Under the pieces are notes generated by a model that was not told the DNA's origin, made no database searches, and saw only the letters and a list, made by a program, of their open reading frames with translations. Shown piece by piece: positions 6,534 to 13,032 of a stretch of DNA of 14,069 bases. Both the position numbers and the translations under genes were made by a program. The DNA comes from Candidatus Fibrimonadales bacterium (GTDB lineage: Bacteria; Fibrobacterota; Fibrobacteria; Fibrobacterales; Fibrobacteraceae), in contig WQSA01000033.1 in the NCBI GenBank assembly GCA_009788135.1, positions 1 through 14,069 on the forward strand, written 5' to 3'. Every line of letters starts with the position of its first letter. The first letter of the stretch is position 1.

Positions 6534-7886
6534 TCACGCTTTTCCAATACTCATAAACTCAAACCCTATCTCCGCCAATTTATTTCCGTCAAGAATATTG
6601 CGGCCGTCAAAAATCAGAGCCGGCTTATTCATTAATATATAAATTTTTTCCCAATCCAATTCCGCAAATTGCCGCCATTCGGTGCAGAGCAATACCGCAT
6701 GAGCATCTTTTGCCGCCTCGTAAGGGTCTTCGGTGAACAGAACTTTGTCCAAAACATCGTTTAAATCGCGTTTTGCGTCTGGAATGGCTTTGTAATCCAT
6801 TATCACGGGGATAGCATGCTCGTCTAAAAGCTCGCGTACAACCAAATGAGCAGGGCTTTCGCGCGTATCATTGGTATTAGCCTTAAAAGCGAAGCCAAAA
6901 ACAGCGATTCTTTTGCCAGCTATTGTGTTGAACAGCGAGCGCAAAACGCGTTTGACGGAACGGGTTGTTTGCCACTCGTTTATTTTGACAATGCTTTCCC
7001 AATAAGTCGCAACCTCCGGCAAGCCGTAATGTTCGCACAAATACACCAAATTGAGAATGTCTTTTTTAAAGCAAGAGCCTCCAAAACCTATGGAAGCCTT
7101 TAAGAATTTCGGACCAATGCGAGAGTCTAGCCCTATGGCATAGGCTATTTCGTCTATGTTGGCCCCGGTTTTTTCGCAAAGCGCGCTCAAGCTGTTTATG
7201 CTGGATATACGCTGGGCAAGGAATGCGTTAGCTGTCAATTTTGAAAGCTCGGAACTCCACAAATTAGTGGTGATAATGCGTTCTCTCGGCACCCAATTGA
7301 CGTAGATATTAGCTATTTCTTCCACAGCGGCTCTGCCGCTTTCATCCGTATGCCCGCCAATCAAAACTCTATCCGGGTTTTCCAAATCTGCTACAGCAGT
7401 TCCTTCTGCCAAAAATTCTGGATTGCTCACAACATCAAAGTGGATGCCTTTCTGGTTTGAGTTCAGAATTCTCTCCATGCTCTCTGCGGTTCGAACTGGC
7501 AGGGTGCTTTTTTCAACAACAATTTTATGGCCATCGCTTGCCGCTAAAATACTCCTTGCGGTTTTTTCAATATACTGCAAATCAGAAGCCTTGCCGCTGC
7601 CAAAACCAAAGGTTTTTGTTGGAGTATTTACGCTCACAAATATTATATCAGCTTCTTTTATGCTAGCGTCTATGTCTGTCCCAAAAAACAGGTTTTTGCC
7701 CCTTACGCTTTCCACGATTTCTTGCAAGCCTGGTTCATAAACAGGCAAATTATCGCTGTTCCAGGCATCTATGCGCACAGAATTTATATCCACTATTTTA
7801 ACTTGATACTGCGGACATTTCTTGGCAATCATAGCCATAGTGGGACCACCAACGTATCCAGCTCCTATGCACAAAATTTTCTTCAT
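6534..7886 (-). CDS. ugd: UDP-glucose 6-dehydrogenase, eukaryotic-type
   Basis: This enzyme oxidises UDP-glucose to UDP-glucuronate with two NAD+, feeding acidic surface polysaccharides or pentose-containing sugars. The protein has 450 residues with all conserved positions: NAD motif G8-A-G-Y-V-G13, T128, E157 and E161 ([10 protein letters not shown]), K216 and N220 ([12 protein letters not shown]), and catalytic C272 in [10 protein letters not shown] with D276. The sequence resembles animal UGDH far more than the E. coli-type Ugd: near-identical blocks include the opening [14 protein letters not shown], the AWNS and [11 protein letters not shown] region, [20 protein letters not shown], and the end (AFIFDGR-type, IG). 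Human catalytic Cys276 would correspond to C272. The start overlaps the nitroreductase stop by 4 nt (ATGA). Its presence next to Wza/Wzz-like genes on the opposite strand supports a polysaccharide role. Confidence 0.95.
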   Translation of the reverse strand: MKKILCIGAGYVGGPTMAMIAKKCPQYQVKIVDINSVRIDAWNSDNLPVYEPGLQEIVESVRGKNLFFGTDIDASIKEADIIFVSVNTPTKTFGFGSGKASDLQYIEKTARSILAASDGHKIVVEKSTLPVRTAESMERILNSNQKGIHFDVVSNPEFLAEGTAVADLENPDRVLIGGHTDESGRAAVEEIANIYVNWVPRERIITTNLWSSELSKLTANAFLAQRISSINSLSALCEKTGANIDEIAYAIGLDSRIGPKFLKASIGFGGSCFKKDILNLVYLCEHYGLPEVATYWESIVKINEWQTTRSVKRVLRSLFNTIAGKRIAVFGFAFKANTNDTRESPAHLVVRELLDEHAIPVIMDYKAIPDAKRDLNDVLDKVLFTEDPYEAAKDAHAVLLCTEWRQFAELDWEKIYILMNKPALIFDGRNILDGNKLAEIGFEFMSIGKA

Positions 7887-8527
7887 TCCACCACTCTAAA
7901 AAAAGTTTCCAAAGATTCTCTTTGCGTGACAAAAGCATTCACAATATGATCTGCTTGCGGATAACCAAAAGGCAACGCGAGCAGGAACATTTGATTTTCC
8001 GTATTCGGAATATGCTTGCGCAGCAAGTCCGGGTAAGCCATTACGCTATATTGCGGACAGCAGCCGAGCCCTCTGTTGTGCAGTTCTGTTATAAGCGCTT
8101 GCAAAAACAACCCGCAATCCAGAAATGTGCCGGAGTTGTATTCGCCTTTGTTTAAAGCCAGAAAGAAGACTTGCTTTGCGCCAAAGAACTTGTAGTTTTC
8201 GCTATCGTGTTCGCGGCGTTTTTCCTTGTCTTCTCTGCCTATTCCTTTGTGGATTAAAAAGGCTTTGCCCAAATCAACGGCTCTTTTTTTATAAGCTTCG
8301 GGCAGAGGATCCGGGCTGTAAACATATTCAAAGCTCATCCCTTTGCCGCTATTGAAAGCCGCCAGATAATCTGCACGCAAATTTTCCAGAGCCGCGCCTT
8401 GCACAAGCAAAAGCTTCCACGGCTGGGTATTTTTGCTGCTGGGCGCACGGCTTGCGCCGAGCACCACGCCCTGCACAACATCTGCAGGGACTATTTCGCT
8501 AGTGAATGCACGAATGGATTTACGCAT
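7883..8527 (-). CDS. Nitroreductase-family flavoprotein
   Basis: A 214-residue cytoplasmic protein of the FMN-dependent nitroreductase superfamily, which uses NAD(P)H to reduce nitro compounds, quinones or other acceptors. It opens with MRKSIRAF (the family's RxSxRxF motif), has the FMN-contacting S30-S-K-N-T-Q-P-W37, the GLGCCPQYS segment (153-161) and the late ALPFGYP (184-190). I chose the ATG at 8527; a TTG seven codons upstream (8548) would add a hydrophobic MLLIIIH leader and overlap the lipoprotein stop. With ATG, the gap to that stop is 11 bp. The substrate is unknown. Its position between an outer membrane lipoprotein and UDP-glucose dehydrogenase gives no clear clue; it may be a redox passenger of the operon. 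Confidence 0.9.
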   Translation of the reverse strand: MRKSIRAFTSEIVPADVVQGVVLGASRAPSSKNTQPWKLLLVQGAALENLRADYLAAFNSGKGMSFEYVYSPDPLPEAYKKRAVDLGKAFLIHKGIGREDKEKRREHDSENYKFFGAKQVFFLALNKGEYNSGTFLDCGLFLQALITELHNRGLGCCPQYSVMAYPDLLRKHIPNTENQMFLLALPFGYPQADHIVNAFVTQRESLETFFRVVE

Positions 8528-8538
8528 ATGAATAATTA

Positions 8539-8925
8539 TTAATAGCAACTATCAGGTGCGTCATATCCGTAGTAGTAAATCGTAATTGTTTTCCCTAAGT
8601 CTCTGTCATATTCTGTACACGAAATATTGTAACCGCTAGGGCAAGAACTTCTACTTCCAACACTTGCTCTATAACCTATATCATCGGCAATGCTGTTACA
8701 CTCACTAACAGTTACTGGAGTTGCGCACATTTCTATGTCTCCTATATCTATATAACATGCGCTTGAACCGCCGCCAGAGCCAGCACCGCCAGACTTACCA
8801 GGCGAAGAAGATAATCCGCTATCCCATTCCGGAGGAGCAGAGCTTGACTGCAGCAATCCATCTGCAGAGCAACCAAAAAGGAATGTCGCAGATACAAGAG
8901 CAAAAGAAAGAATTTTTCTATTCAT
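8539..8925 (-). CDS. Small Cys-rich lipoprotein, unknown function
   Basis: A 128-residue predicted lipoprotein. The signal peptide ends at a lipobox, LFGC (C19 from the chosen start), followed by a Ser/Pro/Gly-rich flexible linker (about 20-55) and a compact C-terminal module of about 70 residues with six cysteines and a Tyr-rich end. Even cysteine number suggests three disulfides in the periplasm or at the surface. The start is the ATG at 8925, with a perfect AGGAGG 5 nt upstream (8931-8936); a GTG at 8931 abuts that sequence and cannot be the start. The ribosome binding site overlaps the stop codon of the upstream barrel gene. I recognise no family; linker-plus-Cys modules of this type are common in Fibrobacter-like lipoproteins (inference). 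Confidence 0.85.
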   Translation of the reverse strand: MNRKILSFALVSATFLFGCSADGLLQSSSAPPEWDSGLSSSPGKSGGAGSGGGSSACYIDIGDIEMCATPVTVSECNSIADDIGYRASVGSRSSCPSGYNISCTEYDRDLGKTITIYYYGYDAPDSCY

Positions 8926-8930
8926 AAACA

Positions 8931-8936
8931 CCTCCT
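8931..8936 (-). promoter_or_regulatory. Perfect Shine-Dalgarno overlapping the upstream stop
   Basis: AGGAGG on the minus strand, 5 nt before the ATG at 8925, shares bases with the TAG stop (8935-8937) of the upstream gene. It is the strongest ribosome binding site of the operon, suggesting the lipoprotein is made in larger amounts than its neighbours. Confidence 0.8.
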
Positions 8937-10149
8937 AAAAGTAGATAAATCCACCGACTTCAGCGAACACATTGCTTCCGTTAAAGCCACCGAATGGATT
9001 GTTAAACATATCTGTAGAAATCAAAGCTTCCAAAGCCCAGTTTGTTTTCTGATAGCGAATGCCAGCAAAAGCCTCGGTTCCGTCCGAGTGCATTATATCA
9101 ATTATTTTTGGCCCAGAATTAGGCATTTTTGTAGAGAAAAGCAACGAATGAGCAGCACCTCCAAAGGCTAACCAATTCTCAAACAAAGAAACTTCCGCTA
9201 AAATATTCGGAGAAACAACGAACCCTCCTATAATATCACCATTCTCTTTATCAATTTCGTCATAAAATATCGCAACTAAACGATTATTAAAGCCAACTAT
9301 CACCCTTGCGGTAGAATTTTGCAAAACGCCATAGCCCAAATTGAAAGCTGCTGCCAAACCAAGAAAAGAATTTGCATCAACACTTTTGTTGCCATCATTA
9401 TCTACAGACGAACCGCCAACACGAATAACATTTATATATCCATCGTAAGCCAAAGCGCTTGATTTGCCTAGTATACCTATATTAGCCTCTATTCTAGAAT
9501 AATCCGTCTTCGTTACATAGCCATCATTATCTATAGAAGAACTTATTCCATAGGTTAACCAGTTTAAATTTGCATAAAACCAGGAACTGGAGTAATACAA
9601 CCCTATGTTATCGCCTCGATTAGTAGTTCTTTCGTTATATTTTTCATCTAATCGAAAATTTTTTGATAGCGACAAATTCAAAGCTAGACCAAAATTAGGA
9701 GTTGCGTAACCCAAAATAAATGCTGCAGGGCTTCCGAGCACGGAGTTATCCAATCCGAACAACGCAGAGCCGCTGCCCAAACCGAAAGCCGTGTAACCTA
9801 AACGGTCCGTAGGAGAAACATAAAAGAACTGCTGCTCGCTAATCTCATTTGGGTATAAAACCAAGTCTTCCACATTTGTTGCCGCACCTACCGTTGAGTA
9901 AGGATTATAAGCATGTCCGCGCAATTTGTCAAAAATCGTCTTTCCTTCTACAGGAGCAGTTTTTTCCAGTTTTTTAGGAGGATAAGAAGGTGGTGGTGGT
10001 GGTGGCGGCGGAGTCTCTGGTTCTGGATTGGCTGGAGAACTTGCATCCAAAACAGCTTCTGTTTCCAGATTCAAATAATCCAATAAATTTTGAGAAAAAG
10101 CCAATCCGGCAATGAAAAGGCTCGAAGCGAAAATTTTTGAGTAATTCAT
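8935..10149 (-). CDS. Predicted outer membrane beta-barrel protein
   Basis: A 404-residue exported protein: signal peptide (1 to about 20, ending LAFSQ), a short acidic segment, a Pro-rich linker with eight consecutive prolines (47-54) followed by YPPKK, then about 300 residues of alternating hydrophobic/aromatic strands with Gly-, Asn- and Ser-rich turns. The chain ends in a strand finishing with Phe (EVGGFIYF), the usual signal for BAM-dependent outer membrane insertion. Periplasmic linker plus barrel is the simplest reading; the Pro segment could be a spanner across or along the cell wall. I cannot name a family. It is the first gene of the minus-strand operon, and its ATG overlaps the ATG of the divergent gene. 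A candidate promoter lies inside that gene. Confidence 0.82.
   Translation of the reverse strand: MNYSKIFASSLFIAGLAFSQNLLDYLNLETEAVLDASSPANPEPETPPPPPPPPSYPPKKLEKTAPVEGKTIFDKLRGHAYNPYSTVGAATNVEDLVLYPNEISEQQFFYVSPTDRLGYTAFGLGSGSALFGLDNSVLGSPAAFILGYATPNFGLALNLSLSKNFRLDEKYNERTTNRGDNIGLYYSSSWFYANLNWLTYGISSSIDNDGYVTKTDYSRIEANIGILGKSSALAYDGYINVIRVGGSSVDNDGNKSVDANSFLGLAAAFNLGYGVLQNSTARVIVGFNNRLVAIFYDEIDKENGDIIGGFVVSPNILAEVSLFENWLAFGGAAHSLLFSTKMPNSGPKIIDIMHSDGTEAFAGIRYQKTNWALEALISTDMFNNPFGGFNGSNVFAEVGGFIYF
9988..10011 (-). repeat. Eight-proline codon run
   Basis: Eight consecutive CCN codons (a GGT/GGC triplet run on the plus strand) encode prolines 47-54 of the barrel protein. A triplet run can change length by slippage without breaking the frame. 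Runs of three or more prolines usually require elongation factor P for efficient translation (established knowledge). Confidence 0.9.
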
Positions 10150-10164
10150 GCAAGGGAATATAGA
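10137..10164 (+). promoter_or_regulatory. Candidate promoter, rightward
   Basis: TTGAGT (10137-10142, 4 of 6) and TATAGA (10159-10164, 4 of 6) with a 16-bp spacer. Transcription would start near 10171, downstream of the first ATG of the substrate-binding lipoprotein, and would therefore favour its ATG at 10184 or 10202. This is a weak match, listed because the junction has no intergenic DNA. Confidence 0.3.
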
Positions 10165-11260
10165 AAAATTTATTTTCCCTGTTATGGCCTTATTATTATA
10201 TATGCTTATCCTGCCCCTGCTAGCTTCTTGCGCAAAAGAATCTGCTCAGGATTCGGCACGTTTTAACCTAGAATCCTATGACGGATACCGAATTTTGAAC
10301 ATAAAAGAGGCCTGGAACGGAGACAAGGAAGAACACAAATGGGTGCTTTTAGACTCCGCTTTCAACGAAAAACTGCCAGATAGCTTGAAAAACTTGCCGC
10401 AAATCAGAATTCCAGTTCAAAAAGCAGTGGTACTCTCCACAACCGCCATAGCCTTTATGGAAAGACTGGATTTATTGGAGCGAATAGTTGCAGTTGAAAA
10501 CAAAAATCTGATTTACAGCGAAAAAATACACGAACTGCCAGCAAAAGAAGTCGGAAGCGGAAACTCGCTGGACTTGGAAACCATCTTGATTCTGCACCCG
10601 GATATAGTTGTTACCTTTGGCACAGGCTCATCCACATACGATGACTACCCTCGCCTGAAAACCGCAGGAATCCCGGCAATCCTAACCGCAGAATGGATGG
10701 AAAGCCACCCGATAACGCGTTTTGAATGGATAAAAGTCTTTGGAATTTTGTTCGGAAAAGAAAAAGAAGCTGATTCCATTTTCGCAGAAACTCTGGAAAA
10801 ATATAACGCTCTTGCAGAATTGGCCCGCAACGCCGCCAAAAAACCGCTTGTGCTAACAGGCTATCCTCAAGGCTCAGAATGGCTGGCAGGAGGGGGCAAC
10901 AGCTACTTCGCAAAATTCCTGCGAGACGCAGGCGCAAAATATATATGGGAAAGCACGGACAAAACCGGAATCTTGACTTTGAACATAGAAAACGCTTTGC
11001 AAAGCGGAGCAAAAGCGGAGTTCTGGCTGCACCCAAGTCTTTGGACAAGCAAAGCTGAAATTCTGCAGAATGACTCTCGCATGACAATGTTGAACGGAAA
11101 AATTTACCAAAGCTCAAAACGCATCGGCAAAAATGGAAGCAGAGACTTCTACGAATCCGCAGTGGCATATCCCGATTTGGTTCTGGCTGATCTCATTTTT
11201 ATATTTCATCCCGAAATTTTGCCGCAGCATAAATTTGTATATTACGAATCGTTGAAATGA
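10148..11260 (+). CDS. ABC-type substrate-binding lipoprotein (BtuF/FecB-like)
   Basis: A 370-residue lipoprotein of the helical-backbone periplasmic binding proteins (PF01497 type) that bind cobalamin, haem or Fe-siderophores. The signal peptide ends at lipobox LLASC (C28). The binding fold runs from about residue 92: first-lobe strand AVVLSTTAIAFMERL, then the SLDLETILILHPDIVVT segment typical of these proteins, a long linking helix, and the second lobe ending in PDLVLADLIFIFHPE, a motif common in Bacteroidetes-type members. The ligand cannot be read. No permease or ATPase gene is adjacent. The start at 10148 shares its ATG with the divergent gene and supplies a Lys in the signal n-region; later ATGs at 10184 and 10202 are alternatives. 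The stop overlaps the export gene start (ATGA), tying it to the polysaccharide operon. Confidence 0.88.
   Translation: MQGNIEKFIFPVMALLLYMLILPLLASCAKESAQDSARFNLESYDGYRILNIKEAWNGDKEEHKWVLLDSAFNEKLPDSLKNLPQIRIPVQKAVVLSTTAIAFMERLDLLERIVAVENKNLIYSEKIHELPAKEVGSGNSLDLETILILHPDIVVTFGTGSSTYDDYPRLKTAGIPAILTAEWMESHPITRFEWIKVFGILFGKEKEADSIFAETLEKYNALAELARNAAKKPLVLTGYPQGSEWLAGGGNSYFAKFLRDAGAKYIWESTDKTGILTLNIENALQSGAKAEFWLHPSLWTSKAEILQNDSRMTMLNGKIYQSSKRIGKNGSRDFYESAVAYPDLVLADLIFIFHPEILPQHKFVYYESLK
10195..10223 (-). promoter_or_regulatory. Candidate promoter, leftward
   Basis: On the minus strand a perfect TATAAT (10200-10195) with CTAGCA (10223-10218; 3 of 6 to TTGACA) 17 bp upstream. Transcription would begin near 10188, giving a leader of about 39 nt to the barrel gene's ATG. 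It lies wholly inside the divergent lipoprotein's signal-peptide codons. The area is AT-rich, so a chance -10 is possible. Confidence 0.4.
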
Positions 11261-12408
11261 TAAGATTCTTCGCAATATTTTTCTTTGCAGCACTATCGCT
11301 AGCAAACGCGCAAGACCCCTTGACTGCAAGGTCTAGCTCTAACTTGCTTTCAATACCTACTTTTATCGATGAACAATCAGTAATGCAAAGAGAGTGGGTA
11401 CTGCAGAATCCCATAAGTTTGGAAGGTCCAATTGATTCAGGTTACATAATTGGCCCAGGCGACTTTTTTGAAATTTTATTGCCAAACGGAAGCGAATTTT
11501 TGCAAGTTTCGCCAGAGGGCACTCTTGCTATTCAAGGCTGCGGCATGGTAAATGTAAGCGGCTTGAAATTAAACGAGGCAAAACAGAAAATTCTGGAAAA
11601 ATTGAAAATTCGCTACGACCAAAGATTTACAGGAGTGCATTTGGTTCAGCTTCGTCGCTTTCCCGTGAGCGTGCAAGGCGCAGTATTTAGCCCAGGGCAA
11701 ATTATTGTTAGCGGCCAAGCTCGCGCAAAAGAAGCGGTTTATCTAGCTGGGAATTATAAACACACGGCAAACAAAGACAGCGTTTACATATATCGCAAAG
11801 GAGATACCATTGCCACTGCAGAAAACATTATTCTGCAAGCAGGCGACATTATAGAAGTCCCGCATAAAGACTTGCAAAAAACCGTGCATTTTCACTATGC
11901 AGGGAAAACCTCAACCCTTCATTACTCCCCTAAACGCACAATAAAAGAATATCTAAAAGAGGCTGGCATAAACATAGATCAGAGTTTTACCGAAGTTAGC
12001 ATAAAATATCAAGAAGAGAATTTTACCAGATGGATAAGCACTGACCAGATAAATAATTTCGTGCTGGATCCAATGTGCGAAGTAGAGTTTCATATACAGG
12101 CTCCTTTTGTATATGTAGGCGGAGCGGTTGCCGCAGTCGGCAGAGTGCCATACACCGCTTCAATGGGTCCCGCTGATTACGTGGCTGCAAGCGGAGTTAC
12201 CTTAATAACAGGCGATATGCACAGAATTACGGTTGTGAGAAACGGAAAAAGAATTTCCATAGATTGGGCAACAGGTGAAATTTTGCCTGGAGATTTTATT
12301 GAAATACCGAGAACTGTCTATGAACAGGCAAAAGATATTACGTATTTTATAGCCTCTCTTGTAGGCATAGTGGCAACAACTTTAACCATTTACTTAGCAA
12401 CGAGGTAA
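11257..12408 (+). CDS. Wza-like polysaccharide export protein
   Basis: A 383-residue exported protein of the Poly_export/SLBB family, whose members (Wza, GumB, BexD) form the outer membrane and periplasmic channel for capsule or exopolysaccharide. Signal peptide 1 to about 18 (LANAQD), then Poly_export domain from S61-GYIIGPGDF to about 133, a first SLBB domain (about 136-202; VSVQGAVFSPGQI), a beta-rich insertion of about 80 residues, a second SLBB (about 284-350; FVYVGGAVAAVGRVPY to GDFIEIPR) and one hydrophobic C-terminal segment (361-380). Unlike E. coli Wza it has no lipobox cysteine; the Cys residues are internal. The C-terminal segment may be the membrane-crossing helix, as in Wza. It overlaps the upstream gene by 4 nt and is followed 2 nt later by the DUF4230 gene. 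Confidence 0.92.
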   Translation: MIRFFAIFFFAALSLANAQDPLTARSSSNLLSIPTFIDEQSVMQREWVLQNPISLEGPIDSGYIIGPGDFFEILLPNGSEFLQVSPEGTLAIQGCGMVNVSGLKLNEAKQKILEKLKIRYDQRFTGVHLVQLRRFPVSVQGAVFSPGQIIVSGQARAKEAVYLAGNYKHTANKDSVYIYRKGDTIATAENIILQAGDIIEVPHKDLQKTVHFHYAGKTSTLHYSPKRTIKEYLKEAGINIDQSFTEVSIKYQEENFTRWISTDQINNFVLDPMCEVEFHIQAPFVYVGGAVAAVGRVPYTASMGPADYVAASGVTLITGDMHRITVVRNGKRISIDWATGEILPGDFIEIPRTVYEQAKDITYFIASLVGIVATTLTIYLATR

Positions 12409-12410
12409 GT

Positions 12411-13025
12411 ATGTTCAAAATAACCGCAGCTTTATTGGCTTTGCTCTTAGTAGCGATTGGCGCAATAGGCTATTTGCTCGGACGCCCATCTGGCAGCAGC
12501 TCCAACGGCATCACATCCACAAAGCAGGAGATAAACATTCACACCACAGTGCTGGAAGTTTTGCCTGTGGCAGAGTTTGTTTCCATGCATTACAGGTATA
12601 ATTCCGTAATCAAAGATGCCAACAGCAAGGAGCTTTTTGGCATTTCGATACCAGGAACGGAAAAAAGAATGCTAGCGATGATAGGCGGTTCTATTAAGTT
12701 GGGCATCCACTGCCAAAACATAGTTATAGACACAACCCGCTCCGACACATTATTTATAAAACTTCCTCCGATAAAAGTTATTTCCAATGAATTACACCCA
12801 GAATCCGCAGAGGTATACGACGAAAAAGACGGAATTTTCAACAAGTACAGAGCGAAAGATCATTTTGCGCTTGAGGCAAAGCTGAAAGCAGAAACAGAAC
12901 TCGAGGTCAGAGCGAGCCGAGAAATAATTGGGCAGGCAAGAGAGGCAACCGAATACGCATTCAAGTCCTTTTTGAAGGCTATTCCAGCTTTAGACACAAT
13001 CCCAATTGCTTTCAGGTGGAATTAG
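12411..13025 (+). CDS. DUF4230-family membrane-anchored protein
   Basis: A 204-residue protein with one N-terminal transmembrane anchor or uncleaved signal (about 3-24) followed by a Ser/Gly spacer and a soluble domain. The domain matches what I know of DUF4230 (PF14014): TTVLEVLPVAEFVSMHYRYNSVI, then pGTxKRxLxxIGGSIKLGIHCQNI, then the LPPIKVISNELHPESAEVYDEKDGIFN segment, and a helical Ala-rich end. DUF4230 has no established biochemical role. GAGG in front of the ATG and a 2-nt gap to the export gene stop show co-expression, and the Wzz-like gene begins 7 nt after its stop, so it is probably an envelope accessory of this polysaccharide system or a passenger. Confidence 0.82.
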   Translation: MFKITAALLALLLVAIGAIGYLLGRPSGSSSNGITSTKQEINIHTTVLEVLPVAEFVSMHYRYNSVIKDANSKELFGISIPGTEKRMLAMIGGSIKLGIHCQNIVIDTTRSDTLFIKLPPIKVISNELHPESAEVYDEKDGIFNKYRAKDHFALEAKLKAETELEVRASREIIGQAREATEYAFKSFLKAIPALDTIPIAFRWN

Positions 13026-13032
13026 AGGAATT

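Noticed and set aside
8528..8548. Nitroreductase starting at the TTG at 8548.
   Set aside because: It adds only a hydrophobic MLLIIIH before the conserved MRKSIRAF opening and overlaps the previous stop; the ATG at 8527 fits the family better.
10148..11260. A complete ABC importer for cobalamin or iron.
   Set aside because: Only the binding protein is present; the following genes are polysaccharide export and DUF4230, not permease or ATPase.
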